Below, piece by piece: positions 55,310 through 64,000 of a DNA stretch of 64,000 nucleotides. Position numbers and translations under genes: made by a program. The DNA comes from Rhizomys pruinosus (Eukaryota > Chordata > Mammalia > Rodentia > Spalacidae), in contig VZQC01010551.1 of assembly GCA_009823505.1 (NCBI GenBank), positions 675,509 through 739,508 on the forward strand. Reading direction: 5' to 3'. The stretch's first letter is position 1, and every line of letters begins with the position of its first letter. Under the pieces are notes generated by a model. That model was not told the origin of the DNA and ran no database searches. It saw only the letters and a program-made list of their open reading frames with translations.

Positions 55310-55452
55310 GCTGAGCATGCTGGCACATCCCTGTAATCCCAACACTTGGGAGGAAGGGACAGGCAGATCTCTGTGAGTTCATGGCCAGCCTGGTCTACAG
55401 AGTGAGTTCTGGGCCAGCTGGGGCTACAAGGATACCCTGTCTCAAAAAGACC
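55310..55452 (+). mobile_element. B1 SINE
   Basis: GGCTGAGCATGCTGGCAC to CTGTCTCAAAAAGACCC. AAGACTGTACACATGG before and AAGATTGCATACATGG after. Confidence 0.9.
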
Positions 55453-55467
55453 CAAGATTGCATACAT

Positions 55468-55682
55468 GGGGCTGGGGAGATGGCTCAGCAGTTAAGAGTA
55501 CTGGCTGCTTTTCCAGAGGACCCAGGTTCAGTTCCCAGCACCTACATGACAGCTAACAACCTTCCATACTCCAGTTCCAAGGGATTGGATACTCTCTTCT
55601 GACCCCCTCTGACATTGCATGACATGGGTATAGTTACATACATGCAGGCAATACACTCATACACATAAAAATAAAAATAAAT
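55468..55682 (+). mobile_element. B2 SINE
   Basis: GGGGCTGGGGAGATGGC to CACATAAAAATAAAAATAAAT. Confidence 0.92.

Positions 55683-55747
<65 letters not shown>
55683..55747. repeat. (GATA)n microsatellite in B2 tail
   Basis: About 16 GATA units directly after the B2 tail. Confidence 0.95.
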
Positions 55748-55748
<1 letters not shown>

Positions 55749-55948
55749 AACTTGAGGGAAAATACAGCTTCCAGAAAGACCTATTCCCAGTTCTGAAGGA
55801 TGACTTTACTCACTCTGGTTTTAGGGGTCTTCAAGTAGAAATTTGAGGAGCTCTTTCCTCCGATCCTCATTCCCACAGACAGAGGCTGGGAACCACCATG
55901 AAAAACGACAGTCTATTGACTTTCTTTTATTCTCCCTGGGTCTCTCAG

Positions 55949-56106
55949 TGCCACACAGTTCCGCTGGATCCAGAAAGGAGAAGAAACAGAAAAGCAAAGC
56001 TGGGCCATTGACCACGTGTACATTGGCGAGGCCTGTCCGAAGCTCTGCAGTGGGCATGGGTACTGCACTACTGGCGCCGTCTGCATCTGTGATGAAAGTT
56101 TCCAAG
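55949..56106 (+). CDS. Reln: Reln exon 60 (repeat 8 EGF module)
   Basis: 158 nt, residues about 3204-3255, ending with one base of Gly3256. It encodes [29 protein letters not shown] and the repeat-8 EGF module ([23 protein letters not shown]). The acceptor is GTCTCTCAG before TGCCAC. The donor is CAAG then gtctga, a poor match to consensus downstream of GT. Confidence 0.96.
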
Positions 56107-56240
56107 GTCTGAATCCTGAGCTGTTACTGAAACAGGACACTTTGAGCTCCACATCTTAGCATAAACAAGACAGTGCTCTAGGAGATGGATAGACATGCCA
56201 GGCTCAGGGCTGTGAGATGGATAGCACACTCCTTGACCTC

Positions 56241-56246
<6 letters not shown>

Positions 56247-56271
<25 letters not shown>
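56247..56271. repeat. Poly-T tract
   Basis: About 24 T in a row without an attached SINE body, perhaps a decayed reverse retroposon tail. Confidence 0.8.
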
Positions 56272-56533
56272 GGAAATATCAAACACCATCTGGTCCTGTG
56301 AAATACTGAAAATACATTTTTTTCATTTTAATTACTTTGTTTCGTTGGCATACAAGCCAGTGCCTTTATTTATGACAGTTTCACATACATGTCTATATAC
56401 ACATACATGTCTATATACATCTATATGTACTTTGCAGTGTTCAGCCCATGACTACCCTCCTGCTGGTCTCTTTCTTCCCCCAAAAGGGTTCCCCTTCTAC
56501 TTCGTGAAACTAATTTGAAAAGACAGACTGAGG

Positions 56534-56688
56534 CCGGGCGTGGTGGTGCACGCCTTTAATCCTAGCACTTGGGAGGCAGAGGCAGGTGGATCTTTGTGAG
56601 TTCAAAGCCAGCCTGGTCTACAGAGTGAGTTCCAGGACAGCTGGGGCTACAGGGAGACCCTGTCTCAAAAAGACCAAAAAAAAAAAAA
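56534..56688 (+). mobile_element. B1 SINE with perfect target-site duplication
   Basis: CCGGGCGTGGTGGTGC to GACC and an A tail; GAAAAGACAGACTGAGG (17 bp) at 56517 and 56689. Confidence 0.95.
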
Positions 56689-56705
56689 GAAAAGACAGAC
56701 TGAGG

Positions 56706-57030
56706 ATATAGGGGACTGGCTCAGGTGGTAAACCGCTTGCCTTGCAAGCACAGAGATCTGAGTTTGATCCCCAGAACCCACATAAAAATGCCAGGTTTGG
56801 TGATACATGCTTGTAACTCTAGGACTGACCTGACAAGCTTACTTGAGCAGCTGCTCTAGGCTGACTGGTAAGCTCCAGAAATTGACTCAAAGGAAGTAGA
56901 TGACATTCCTGAATATAGCACCTGAGGATGACTCCTGGCCTCCACACATATGTGCATACACATACATGTTCAACCATGCACCTGCATGCACAACACTCAC
57001 ACAGATGCCTCAACATGTGCACAAACGACA
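56706..57030 (+). mobile_element. B4 SINE
   Basis: GGGGACTGGCTCAGGTGG, CCTTGCAAGCACAGAGATC, AAAATGCCAGGTTTGGTG and GACTCCTGGCCTCCACAC. Confidence 0.75.
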
Positions 57031-57696
57031 CCTAAATCCACTTGATGTAATCTGTAAATAAGGATTTCTATTTGTAAATAAGTGAGTCAGAATGGATCCA
57101 CTTGGGATATTCTGTAGCACCCCATATACCCTGTTTTTCATATAACTTCCTGTCCTGACCACACCCCCATCAGTTTCTTCTTCTGAACCTTCTTCCTTCC
57201 TGACCTTGCTATCTGTCTCATAATACTGTGTCTATTAGAATCCATCTACCTATATCTGTCATCCATCTTTCCACAGTTGTACCTGATGACCCAGATGTTC
57301 TGCTTCTAAGATCACTGTGTCACTCAGAAAAAAGCACCTTCATCACTCAGTGAAATTAATTCCTGCTGCTTGAGCTTCTATAGGCCAGTGTAATTGGAAC
57401 AGAGTGCCTGCTTGGCCCCTCACAGTGCAGGAAAATGCCCTTCTTTCCTTTCATCTGTTTCCAACTGTTTCCACTTCTTCCATTTCATAATTACCATCAT
57501 ATCCTCATCCCCTAAAACTTGGCATATAGCAAAGCTGAGAAATCTTTCAACCCTACCCTGTCTTGAGCACATGCCACTTCATTCTTTAGAGTCACTTAGA
57601 ATTTATAATCGCCCCATAACTTACCTAGGGTTAAGATGATAGCCCCATTTGGGAAACTGAGTCTCTGAGAGGTTACATTATTTGCCAAAAAGTAAA

Positions 57697-57842
57697 AGTC
57701 AGTCACATGCCTTTAATCCCAGCACTCTGGAGACAGAGGCAGGCAGAGCTCTATGGGTTCAAGGCCAGCCTGGCCTACATATTGAGTTCTAGGCCAGCTG
57801 GGGCCTACAGGGAGACCCTGTCTCCAAAAAGACCAAAAAAAG
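57697..57842 (+). mobile_element. B1 SINE, 5'-truncated
   Basis: GTCACATGCCTTTAATCCC to CTGTCTCCAAAAAGACC and an A tail. AAAAAGTCAG-like repeat on both sides. Confidence 0.85.
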
Positions 57843-58939
57843 TCAGAATACCAGTTCCCAGATTTTTTTCTTTCTCATCAACCTTGCTAGTGGTTCTCAC
57901 AGCTGAGAGATTTATCCAAAGAATATCAGAATTATACAACATTACCAGAGAATACAATGTCAGAATATATATATATTTGAATTCTGGGATCCATTTAGAT
58001 TTCTTGGTTGATGCTATTTCTTTGCCTCCAGATGAAATGGATATGATTAATGTAAGTGGCTGCACATCACTGACGGTGGAAATTACTTAGCTGTCCCCTT
58101 CCTCCCCTGTTATCATTATGCTGAGACCAGCTGGGTCTGCCTGGGCATCAGCAGAAGAGTTTTAACTTTGGGCAAATTGATGAATTTCATGTCTCACAAG
58201 AAGGCCAGACTCTCTGGCATTTACCCTCCTCCCTGATCCAGTATAAGTATGGCCCTTTGACTTTGAATTATTGTGGATATTTAGAAAATGTATGTTTCAA
58301 ATCAGGGAGAAATGTAAGTGCATACACATTTCCTAATACAGTGTCTTATTTAAACACCAGTATCTTGTCTTGGCGGCTTCTGAGGAACACTTCTAGTTTG
58401 TTCCTAATTTATTTACTCATCCCAGCATCATTAGTGAAATCATAAAGGTTTCAAATATTGTGCCAGGTGTTAGAATCCAACAAGGAATTAAGACACAGAC
58501 ACTTCTCTCAGGAATCATCAAGTGGAAACTGAATGAACAAGAACATGACTATCTGATTTTTACAAAATTGTGGTGGAAAAAAATAAATTAGATTTCCCTC
58601 TTACACTGGGCCCTATTACTGGTAAAATACAAAAGGTTTGGTCAGATGCTGTAATGTTTAAACAACAGATTTACAAACACAGTAAGTGAATTAGCATAGA
58701 TATATATTTAATGAACATTGACTCAAAAATAAAGCGTTTTTTTTTTTCATCGATGTGAGGCTATAATTACCTAAATAAGAGAAACATTTATTTCTGGGAT
58801 TCTGTATCTGCCTGGTACTTTGCCATTCTGGCCAGTATAACAATGGCTCAAATCTAAAATTGACTCTTGTTCTTAATCTGGGATGACTGTGCTTATTCTA
58901 GCTGATTCTGATTTCTGTGATTATTCATTTCTCTCCCAG

Positions 58940-59159
58940 GTGATGATTGCTCTGTTTTCAGTCACGAGCTTCCCAGTTACATTAAAGATAATTTTGAGTC
59001 AGCAAGAGTCACTGAGGCCAACTGGGAGACCATTCAGGGCGGTGTGATAGGAAGCGGCTGTGGGCAGCTGGCACCCTACGCCCATGGAGACTCACTCTAC
59101 TTTAATGGTTGTCAGATAAGGCAAGCTGCTACCAAGCCACTGGATCTCACTCGAGCAAG
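58940..59159 (+). CDS. Reln: Reln exon 61 (repeat 8, second subrepeat)
   Basis: 220 nt, residues about 3257-3328. Two bases complete Gly3256. It ends the EGF module (DDCSVF) and encodes [39 protein letters not shown] and [18 protein letters not shown]. The acceptor is TTTCTCTCCCAG; the donor is GCAAG then gtgagt. Splicing to exon 62 gives AG+C (Ser). Confidence 0.97.
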
Positions 59160-59434
59160 GTGAGTGAGCCTCTGTGCTATATTCCAGAACAGATTGACCA
59201 CTAGCCCAGTTATGGTCCACTGTCTGTTAGATATGATCATGAACCTAATCGAACAGTTGCCACTGAGCAAGGAAACCCAAATGTCATTTGAATTTGGTAC
59301 AAAGAATTGTGTATTTTAACAACTCTTAATTATCCTTGCCTAAATTTCTCATAGGATGCTTTTCTTATTTCTTCTCTCACATGGGTTGTGTGGTGGTGAT
59401 ACCAGAGAAATAATCAAACATTAAAGAAATGGCT

Positions 59435-59640
59435 ACTGAGGCTGGAGACAGCCCAGCAGTTACGAGCACCAGCTGCTCTTTCAGAGGCCTTGTGTTTGGT
59501 TCCCAGCACCCACGTGGCAGCTGACAGCTGACCGTAACTCCACTTCAGCCGATCCAATGCCTTCTTCTGACCTTCATGAGCGTTGCATGCACTCATATAC
59601 ATGCAAGCAAAACACTTATACACATAAAATAAATAAGTGT
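59435..59640 (+). mobile_element. B2 SINE
   Basis: ACTGAGGCTGGAGACAGCC to a CATAAAATAAATAAGTG tail; AATGGCTA flanks it. Confidence 0.85.
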
Positions 59641-60467
59641 AATGGCTAAGGAGAATTTACATAAATAACTTAATATTGACCACAGGCAAGTATACAAATA
59701 CAATACGAAGATCTGTAAAAATGCAAATATATACCTTTGTTTAGCATATAGGTAAGTTCAGTAAATACAAAAAGAAGATAGATTAGAGCTTTGTTACTCA
59801 CATGCTAGGAGCTAGATATTTATTAGTGCAGAGTAGAGTGGACAGAAACCATGTAAGTAGACGGAGGAAGTAACAGGATAAAGATGCCCTGGGAGGGCTG
59901 AATTTTCTTCCCCATCTGCCCGTCCCAGCTATGCTGTCTAAGCCAGAGTAAAGAGAGCCCGAGGCTTTAAAAGACCACAAACACAACGCACTGGCCTGGC
60001 ACATTTACTGAATGCCCGCATGCATTCAGGGGCCATGTGGGTATCTGAGAAATAGATCTTTGGTAACAAGAATGTGGTTGTTGACCTTTTACTTGAAAAA
60101 TATTAGTATTTTCTGAAGTTAAAAAAACTGGTTTTCAGGTCCTTAACATGATAAACAATGAAAATACACTAAAATTAATTATTATATGGCAAACATGAAG
60201 ATAAAATTCTCTCCATCCATTCTCACTTTTTCTTATCAAAAAGATGCTGTTAACTAGAGACAACCTTCCTTAACCCCATATACAAATGCAACTAGTTACT
60301 TAGTAAACAGCACCATGCTGTGTACAAATCACTTTATTATAAATTAACTTGTGCATATATGCTTCAAATCTAGTTCTTTATGTGACTGCTTGCTCTAAAC
60401 ATACCACTCTCTTAGTCGCATGGAACTTTATGGAGCTAGATTTCTCATGTTTAGAATCTGTATCTTC

Positions 60468-60805
60468 GGGACTAGGGAGATGTCTTAGTTGGTCAAGTAC
60501 TTCCCATGCAAACACGAGGACATGAGTTCAGATCCCAGGAACCCACATAAAAAGTCAAGTGTGACAGTGTGCACCCGTAATCCTGAGTGCTAGAGAGGTG
60601 AAGACAGAAGACTGCTTGGTGCTTGCTAGACAGCTTGTCTAATTGAATCAGTAAGCTTCGCATTCGCTGAGAGAACCTGTCTCAAAAACTAAGATGCAAA
60701 ACTATTGAAGAAGCCACCTGACATTGACCTCTGGCCTCCATGAGCATGTGTGTGCATGTCTATGTGCAACTCCCATATAGATGCAGACATAAAAACACAT
60801 ACACC
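60468..60805 (+). mobile_element. B4 SINE
   Basis: GGGACTAGGGAGATGTC, CATGCAAACACGAGGAC, GTGTGACAGTGTGCACCC, AGAGAACCTGTCTCAAAAAC and CATTGACCTCTGGCCTCC. Confidence 0.78.

Positions 60806-60808
<3 letters not shown>

Positions 60809-60849
<41 letters not shown>
60809..60849. repeat. (GA)n microsatellite
   Basis: About 20 GA units after the B4. Confidence 0.95.
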
Positions 60850-60850
<1 letters not shown>

Positions 60851-61121
60851 AAGGATAAGGATGACTCTGAAAAGTGAAAGGCATCTGATGGAAGAGCAGA
60901 TGTGAGTCTTAGTGCACATGCCCCAGTGTGGCTTTCCTCAGCTCTGAGCTCCAGACCTTGCCTGAAATGCCCATGATGCTTTATCCTTGTCTAATGCTGC
61001 TCAATTTGGAGATATTTGTGAAAAACACATAGTATCCAAAACAGTAATTTTGTTTCATATCCTCTCCATGTCGTCAGACACCCCACCTGGCTTATATTAC
61101 TTTTTAGAAAATAGGAGGTAT

Positions 61122-61380
61122 GGGGCTGGAGAGATGGCCTAGCGGTTAAGAGTGCCGACCCCTCTTACAGAGGACCCGGGTTCGATCCCCAGCACCCACA
61201 TGGCAGCTGAGAACCGTCTGAAACTCCAATTCCAGGAGAACTCCAGTTCCAGGGGAATCCAACACCCTCTTCTGACCTCCGCGGCATTGCAGGACACAGG
61301 TGCACAAACCTGCAAGCATACAGTACATTCATACACATACAGAAATAAATAAAAATTTTTAAAAAATTTTATAAAAAAAA
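61122..61380 (+). mobile_element. B2 SINE, young subtype, perfect target-site duplication
   Basis: GGGGCTGGAGAGATGGCC, A-box region TAGCGGTTAAGAG and B-box GGTTCGATCCC intact; duplicated central block present. AGAAAATAGGAGGTAT at 61106-61121 and 61381-61396. Confidence 0.96.
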
Positions 61381-61489
61381 AGAAAATAGGAGGTATTTGG
61401 GGAGAAATATTCTAAACATATTCTCAAAATTATTAAAAGGACACATCTTTGAAAGTCAGAATTTCTCATTCATATGTGCTTTTACTATA

Positions 61490-61805
61490 CAGTCATCCCT
61501 CAGTGAACACGGAGGATTGATTCCAGGATCCTCTGTAGATGTTCAAGTCCCTCTTTGATGTAGTGTTTGCTCATTGCCTATGCTAGTCCTTCTGGATGAT
61601 TTAAATAGTCTCGACATGACTTACAATATCCAGCACAATGTATAAACAATATAAATGGCTCTTCTACTGTCTTGCTTCAGGAATAATGATAAGGGAAAAT
61701 GCTGTACAAATTCAGTAAAATAGTTGTTTCTAGGGTATCTTCTGTGTGAGGATTGAATCTTCAGATCCAGAACTCACAGAGACCCATCTATAGTATGAGC
61801 TCAGA
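61490..61805 (+). mobile_element. Ancient DNA transposon relic (Tigger-like)
   Basis: CAGTCATCCCTCAGTGAACA, GATTGATTCCAGGATCC, GATGTTCAAGTCCCT and GGAATAATGATAAGGG follow the widespread mammalian Tigger-type non-autonomous element. No transposase frame. Confidence 0.55.
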
Positions 61806-61905
61806 AACTATGAGCTTTGGGAAAACCAAAACTTGAGAAATTCTAATTCACTTAATAAAGCTTTTGTCTAAAGTTTCTAAAGTTGATTTCCCCATATTTT
61901 TTCAG

Positions 61906-62103
61906 CAAAATTATGTTTGTTCTGCAAATTGGGAGCACGTCCCAGACAGACAGTTGCAACAGTGACCTCAGTGGCCCACACGCGGTGGACAAAGCAGTGC
62001 TGCTACAGTACAGCGTCAACAATGGCATCACCTGGCACGTGATCGCTCAGCACCAGCCGAAGGACTTCACACAAGCTCAGCGGGTGTCTTACAATGTCCC
62101 TCT
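61906..62103 (+). CDS. Reln: Reln exon 62 (repeat 8, last Asp-box)
   Basis: 198 nt, residues about 3330-3394, ending with two bases of Leu3395. It encodes [29 protein letters not shown], the Asp-box [10 protein letters not shown] near 3364-3373 and [18 protein letters not shown]. The acceptor is CATATTTTTTCAG; the donor is CCTCT then gtaagt. Confidence 0.97.
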
Positions 62104-62744
62104 GTAAGTGCATTAACAGGAAATTCATGGCCTTCTGTCCGCTTCTTGTGAATCATTGAGTTTGGGGTGAAGTTATGCCAGCAAACTGAACAGTGGCAGA
62201 GCCAGGACTCGCCAGACCGCCAACATCAGGTTACTGTTTTCTAGTAGGACAAGAGGAAAATAGTGAAAGAAGAGAGCCTGAATGGAGAGTTTGTAACAAC
62301 TAAATGCAAAGGCTCTTTGTGCATATTTCTCTTCCTTTAAACAGTATTCCTAGTCCTTTAGGAAACAATTTGCCTTTCTGTTTGGTGTGATCATCTAAAG
62401 CCTGGGGAGCACAGGCAGCCACTCCACTTTTGCTTAGCCTTGTTTGCACACCTTCTAGCATGGTGCCTGTTACAGAAAACACTCCAAGGCTGTTGATAAA
62501 TATGTGGCCCTTTGTACTTTTGAAGAAAGGGGAGACATGGAAAAGATAGACAAGTAGTATAAGCCTTTGAGTGGCAGAAAATTTTTCATACTGCTTTAGA
62601 GAGCCCTAGCACCATAGCTAATCCAGACTCTATGTCTGAAGTTTTGTTGACTGTGGTTAGCCTATAGAAGCATCTGAAATCTCTAGATCACCTACCAGAA
62701 AGTTCTGTTTCCTAAGACTTTAACCTCTGTTTGCTTCTACCCAG
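62104..62744 (+). other. Reln intron 62
   Basis: 0.6 kb, no repeats recognised. Acceptor TTGCTTCTACCCAG. Confidence 0.93.
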
Positions 62745-62843
62745 GGAAGCACGGATGAAAGGAGTTTTACTGCGCTGGTGGCAACCACGCCACAACGGAA
62801 CAGGTCATGATCAGTGGGCTTTGGACCACGTGGAGGTTGTCCT
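62745..62843 (+). CDS. Reln: Reln exon 63 (end of repeat 8)
   Basis: 99 nt, residues about 3396-3427, ending with two bases of Leu3428. It encodes [20 protein letters not shown] (sequon N3412) and [13 protein letters not shown], the close of repeat 8. The basic C-terminal region is encoded by later exons outside the window. The donor is GTCCT then gtgagt. If the donor is not used, the frame reads CTG TGA and stops at 62845-62847. Confidence 0.97.
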
Positions 62844-62922
62844 GTGAGTATCTGATACTTAGCATCCTGTGTCCATTTTGGAAAGGTTTGAAATTCCTTT
62901 GATCTGGCATACTCCTTAATTC

Positions 62923-62928
62923 AATAAA
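62923..62928 (+). terminator. Candidate intronic poly(A) signal
   Basis: AATAAA lies 76 bases after the in-frame TGA that follows exon 63. Use of a poly(A) site in intron 63 is known in mouse and gives reelin without its C-terminal region. Whether this hexamer is the one used is inference. Confidence 0.55.
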
Positions 62929-63039
62929 AACTAGGCCTGATAAGAGTCCCCACAGGGCCACTTTGGCTTACACTGTTCAGCAACTGCAAGCTGCAGCTCA
63001 AGTCAACAATGATGTAACAAAGCACTGACCTTAGAAAGC

Positions 63040-63560
63040 ATTGATAAGTGAAACATTAGCAGGGATTGGTTAAATTGGATAAAATGGAAGTCTCTGGGTA
63101 AATGGGAAACAAGGTCTTATGCTTGATCTGGGTTGCCTTAAAAATAGAATGACCTCCTATAAGAACAGATCTGTACCAATCCATATACAGAGTGTTATGG
63201 GTGGATAAGCCAATGACAAGCACCTATACTAGCCCCAGATGCCTGAGGCATTCTCCATTTAAGAACAAGATTGCAATTAGAACAAAGAACCTATGGTTTC
63301 ACACTCCACCTGACTAACCTCTGCACTCAACAAGTTAAGGGATCCTCCCTGGTTCCTCCCGCATAAAAGGCTGTTTCCATCCTCTTCTGGCTGGGTTGAC
63401 TGTTCCCTCACAGAGAGATGACTTGCTTTTTCTCTAACAATCTAGTTCCTGTAGAACTGGAATGCTTATGTCTCGCCGGGTTCGAACTGATGGCTCCAAG
63501 TTGGCAAGGAGAGGCGAATCTTCTCGGTAGATAGGTTCAAATGTTCATTCTGTTTACCGA
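63040..63560 (+). mobile_element. Possible solo LTR, unassigned
   Basis: A compact non-SINE stretch with a TATA-like GCATAAAAGGCTG at about 63360 and a following GGGTTGACTGTTCCC; I could not define ends or a target-site duplication. No retroviral coding sequence is present. It may be ordinary intron. Confidence 0.25.
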
Positions 63561-63943
63561 ATCCAGAACGAAATCAGTCTTGTGGCTGATTTCAGTCATT
63601 TTCGAAAGCAAATTTCAATGATGATTTGGTAGGAAAACTACCAGATTTGTTTTCTTTCAATCATAGCCATGAGCTGAATTTTCCAGTCTTGAGCTAGCCC
63701 TCGTCTTAGCTGTCACTGAAGCACCTGCTTGCATGGCATCCATATCAATCCCAATTCCAAGAACAACCTGGTCCCCCCACACAAGCCCCCACTGTGCGCT
63801 CTGCTGCTTTTGGAACACTTGCTGGGCTCTGCCTCCACAATCCAAAGTCAAACTTTAATCTAAATATGAGGCTGATGTTTTACTTAGCTATCGATTTCCT
63901 CCAACTACATTATAGCAGTAGAATAGAATAACTGGGGCTCTTA

Positions 63944-63945
63944 AA

Positions 63946-63998
<53 letters not shown>
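63944..63998. repeat. (TG)n(TA)n microsatellite
   Basis: About 13 TG units passing into about 14 TA units; runs to the window end. Confidence 0.95.

Positions 63999-64000
<2 letters not shown>

Larger units (their letters stand above)
54574..55948 (+). other. Reln intron 59
   Basis: 1.4 kb with B2, B1, B2 and a GATA repeat; acceptor CTGGGTCTCTCAG. Confidence 0.9.
56107..58939 (+). other. Reln intron 60
   Basis: 2.8 kb with an isolated poly-T, two B1 and one B4 element. About 57040-57690 and 57845-58930 show nothing recognised apart from a short TATATA near 57965. Confidence 0.88.
59160..61905 (+). other. Reln intron 61
   Basis: 2.7 kb with two B2 copies, a B4, a GA repeat and an ancient DNA-transposon relic. 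About 59650-60460 shows nothing recognised. Confidence 0.88.
1..64000 (+). other. Reln: Reln gene body, 3' portion (introns 45-63)
   Basis: Reelin is a large secreted extracellular-matrix glycoprotein that binds VLDLR and ApoER2, drives Dab1 phosphorylation and guides neuronal positioning. Eighteen exons with matching splice phases encode residues about 2395-3428: the rest of reelin repeat 6, repeat 7 and repeat 8. Each repeat has Asp-box (BNR) motifs around a central EGF module. The translation needs no gap to match mouse numbering, and N-glycosylation sequons fall at 2569, 2962, 3016, 3073, 3185 and 3412. Exon numbers are inferred by counting back from exon 63 of the 65-exon mouse gene. The promoter, exons 1-45 and exons 64-65 are outside the window. 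No other gene is visible on either strand. Confidence 0.97.
62844..64000 (+). other. Reln intron 63, 5' part
   Basis: Holds a possible alternative poly(A) site, an unassigned LTR-like stretch (63040-63560) and a TG/TA repeat at the end. No sequence matching the C-terminal-region exon is present. Confidence 0.88.

Noticed and set aside
63480..64000. Exons 64-65 encoding the reelin C-terminal region
   Set aside because: No frame here gives the basic C-terminal peptide; a 6-nt microexon cannot be called by eye, and exon 65 must lie beyond the window.

Overview
The window is nuclear DNA from a rodent. It is dense in B1, B2, B4 and ID SINEs, carries Lx-type L1 fragments, and has large introns with consensus splice sites. 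The SINE consensus differs from the mouse and rat forms I know (B1 copies end in a GACC-A-rich motif; B2 copies start TAGCGGTTAAGAGC and carry a CGCGGCATTGCA-like 3' half). I infer a muroid or dipodoid rodent other than Mus or Rattus; the species cannot be settled by eye.

The only protein-coding gene I can support is the 3' part of Reln (reelin), on the + strand. Eighteen intact exons, totalling 3100 nt, join in one reading frame without a stop. They encode about 1034 residues, matching positions 2395-3428 of the 3461-residue mouse protein with no length change: remembered landmarks fall exactly on register (K2467, N2569, N2962, N3016, N3073, N3185, N3412, and EGF domains near 2478, 2853 and 3228). 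Counting back from exon 63 of the 65-exon mouse gene, these are exons 46-63. They encode most of reelin repeat 6 with its EGF module, all of repeat 7, and repeat 8 up to the last residue before the basic C-terminal region. Exons 64 (a 6-nt microexon in mouse) and 65 (C-terminal region) must lie beyond position 64000.

Layout: 1-1664 is the end of intron 45; exon 46 is at 1665; a 13.9-kb intron 46 follows, rich in SINEs. Exons 47-49 lie at 15.7-18.6 kb and exon 50 at 24.3 kb. Exons 51-53 lie at 34.3-41.4 kb, exons 54-57 at 46.0-49.3 kb, and exons 58-63 at 53.5-62.8 kb. Intron 63 runs off the end.

The most important caution concerns 23266-33062. About 4.6 kb including exon 50 is present twice in direct orientation, with a single N at 28251 at the start of the second copy. 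The second copy is peppered with small indels in low-complexity DNA but is nearly identical elsewhere, which looks like an unmerged contig overlap or unpolished gap fill. Exon 50 is 257 nt, so using both copies would break the frame. A second single N at 43714 has the same signature on a small scale (about 70 bp of B1 repeated on both sides).

The most noteworthy biology outside the exons is: a B2-B1 composite SINE found twice with the same internal junction, one copy flanked as a unit by a target-site duplication; a B2 insertion 24 nt upstream of the exon 57 splice acceptor; a GC-AG intron after exon 55; an in-frame stop with a poly(A) hexamer just past exon 63, matching the known truncated reelin isoform; a poly(A)-tailed retrocopy of unknown source; and an 82-bp minisatellite next to exon 50. 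I found no undescribed gene system.
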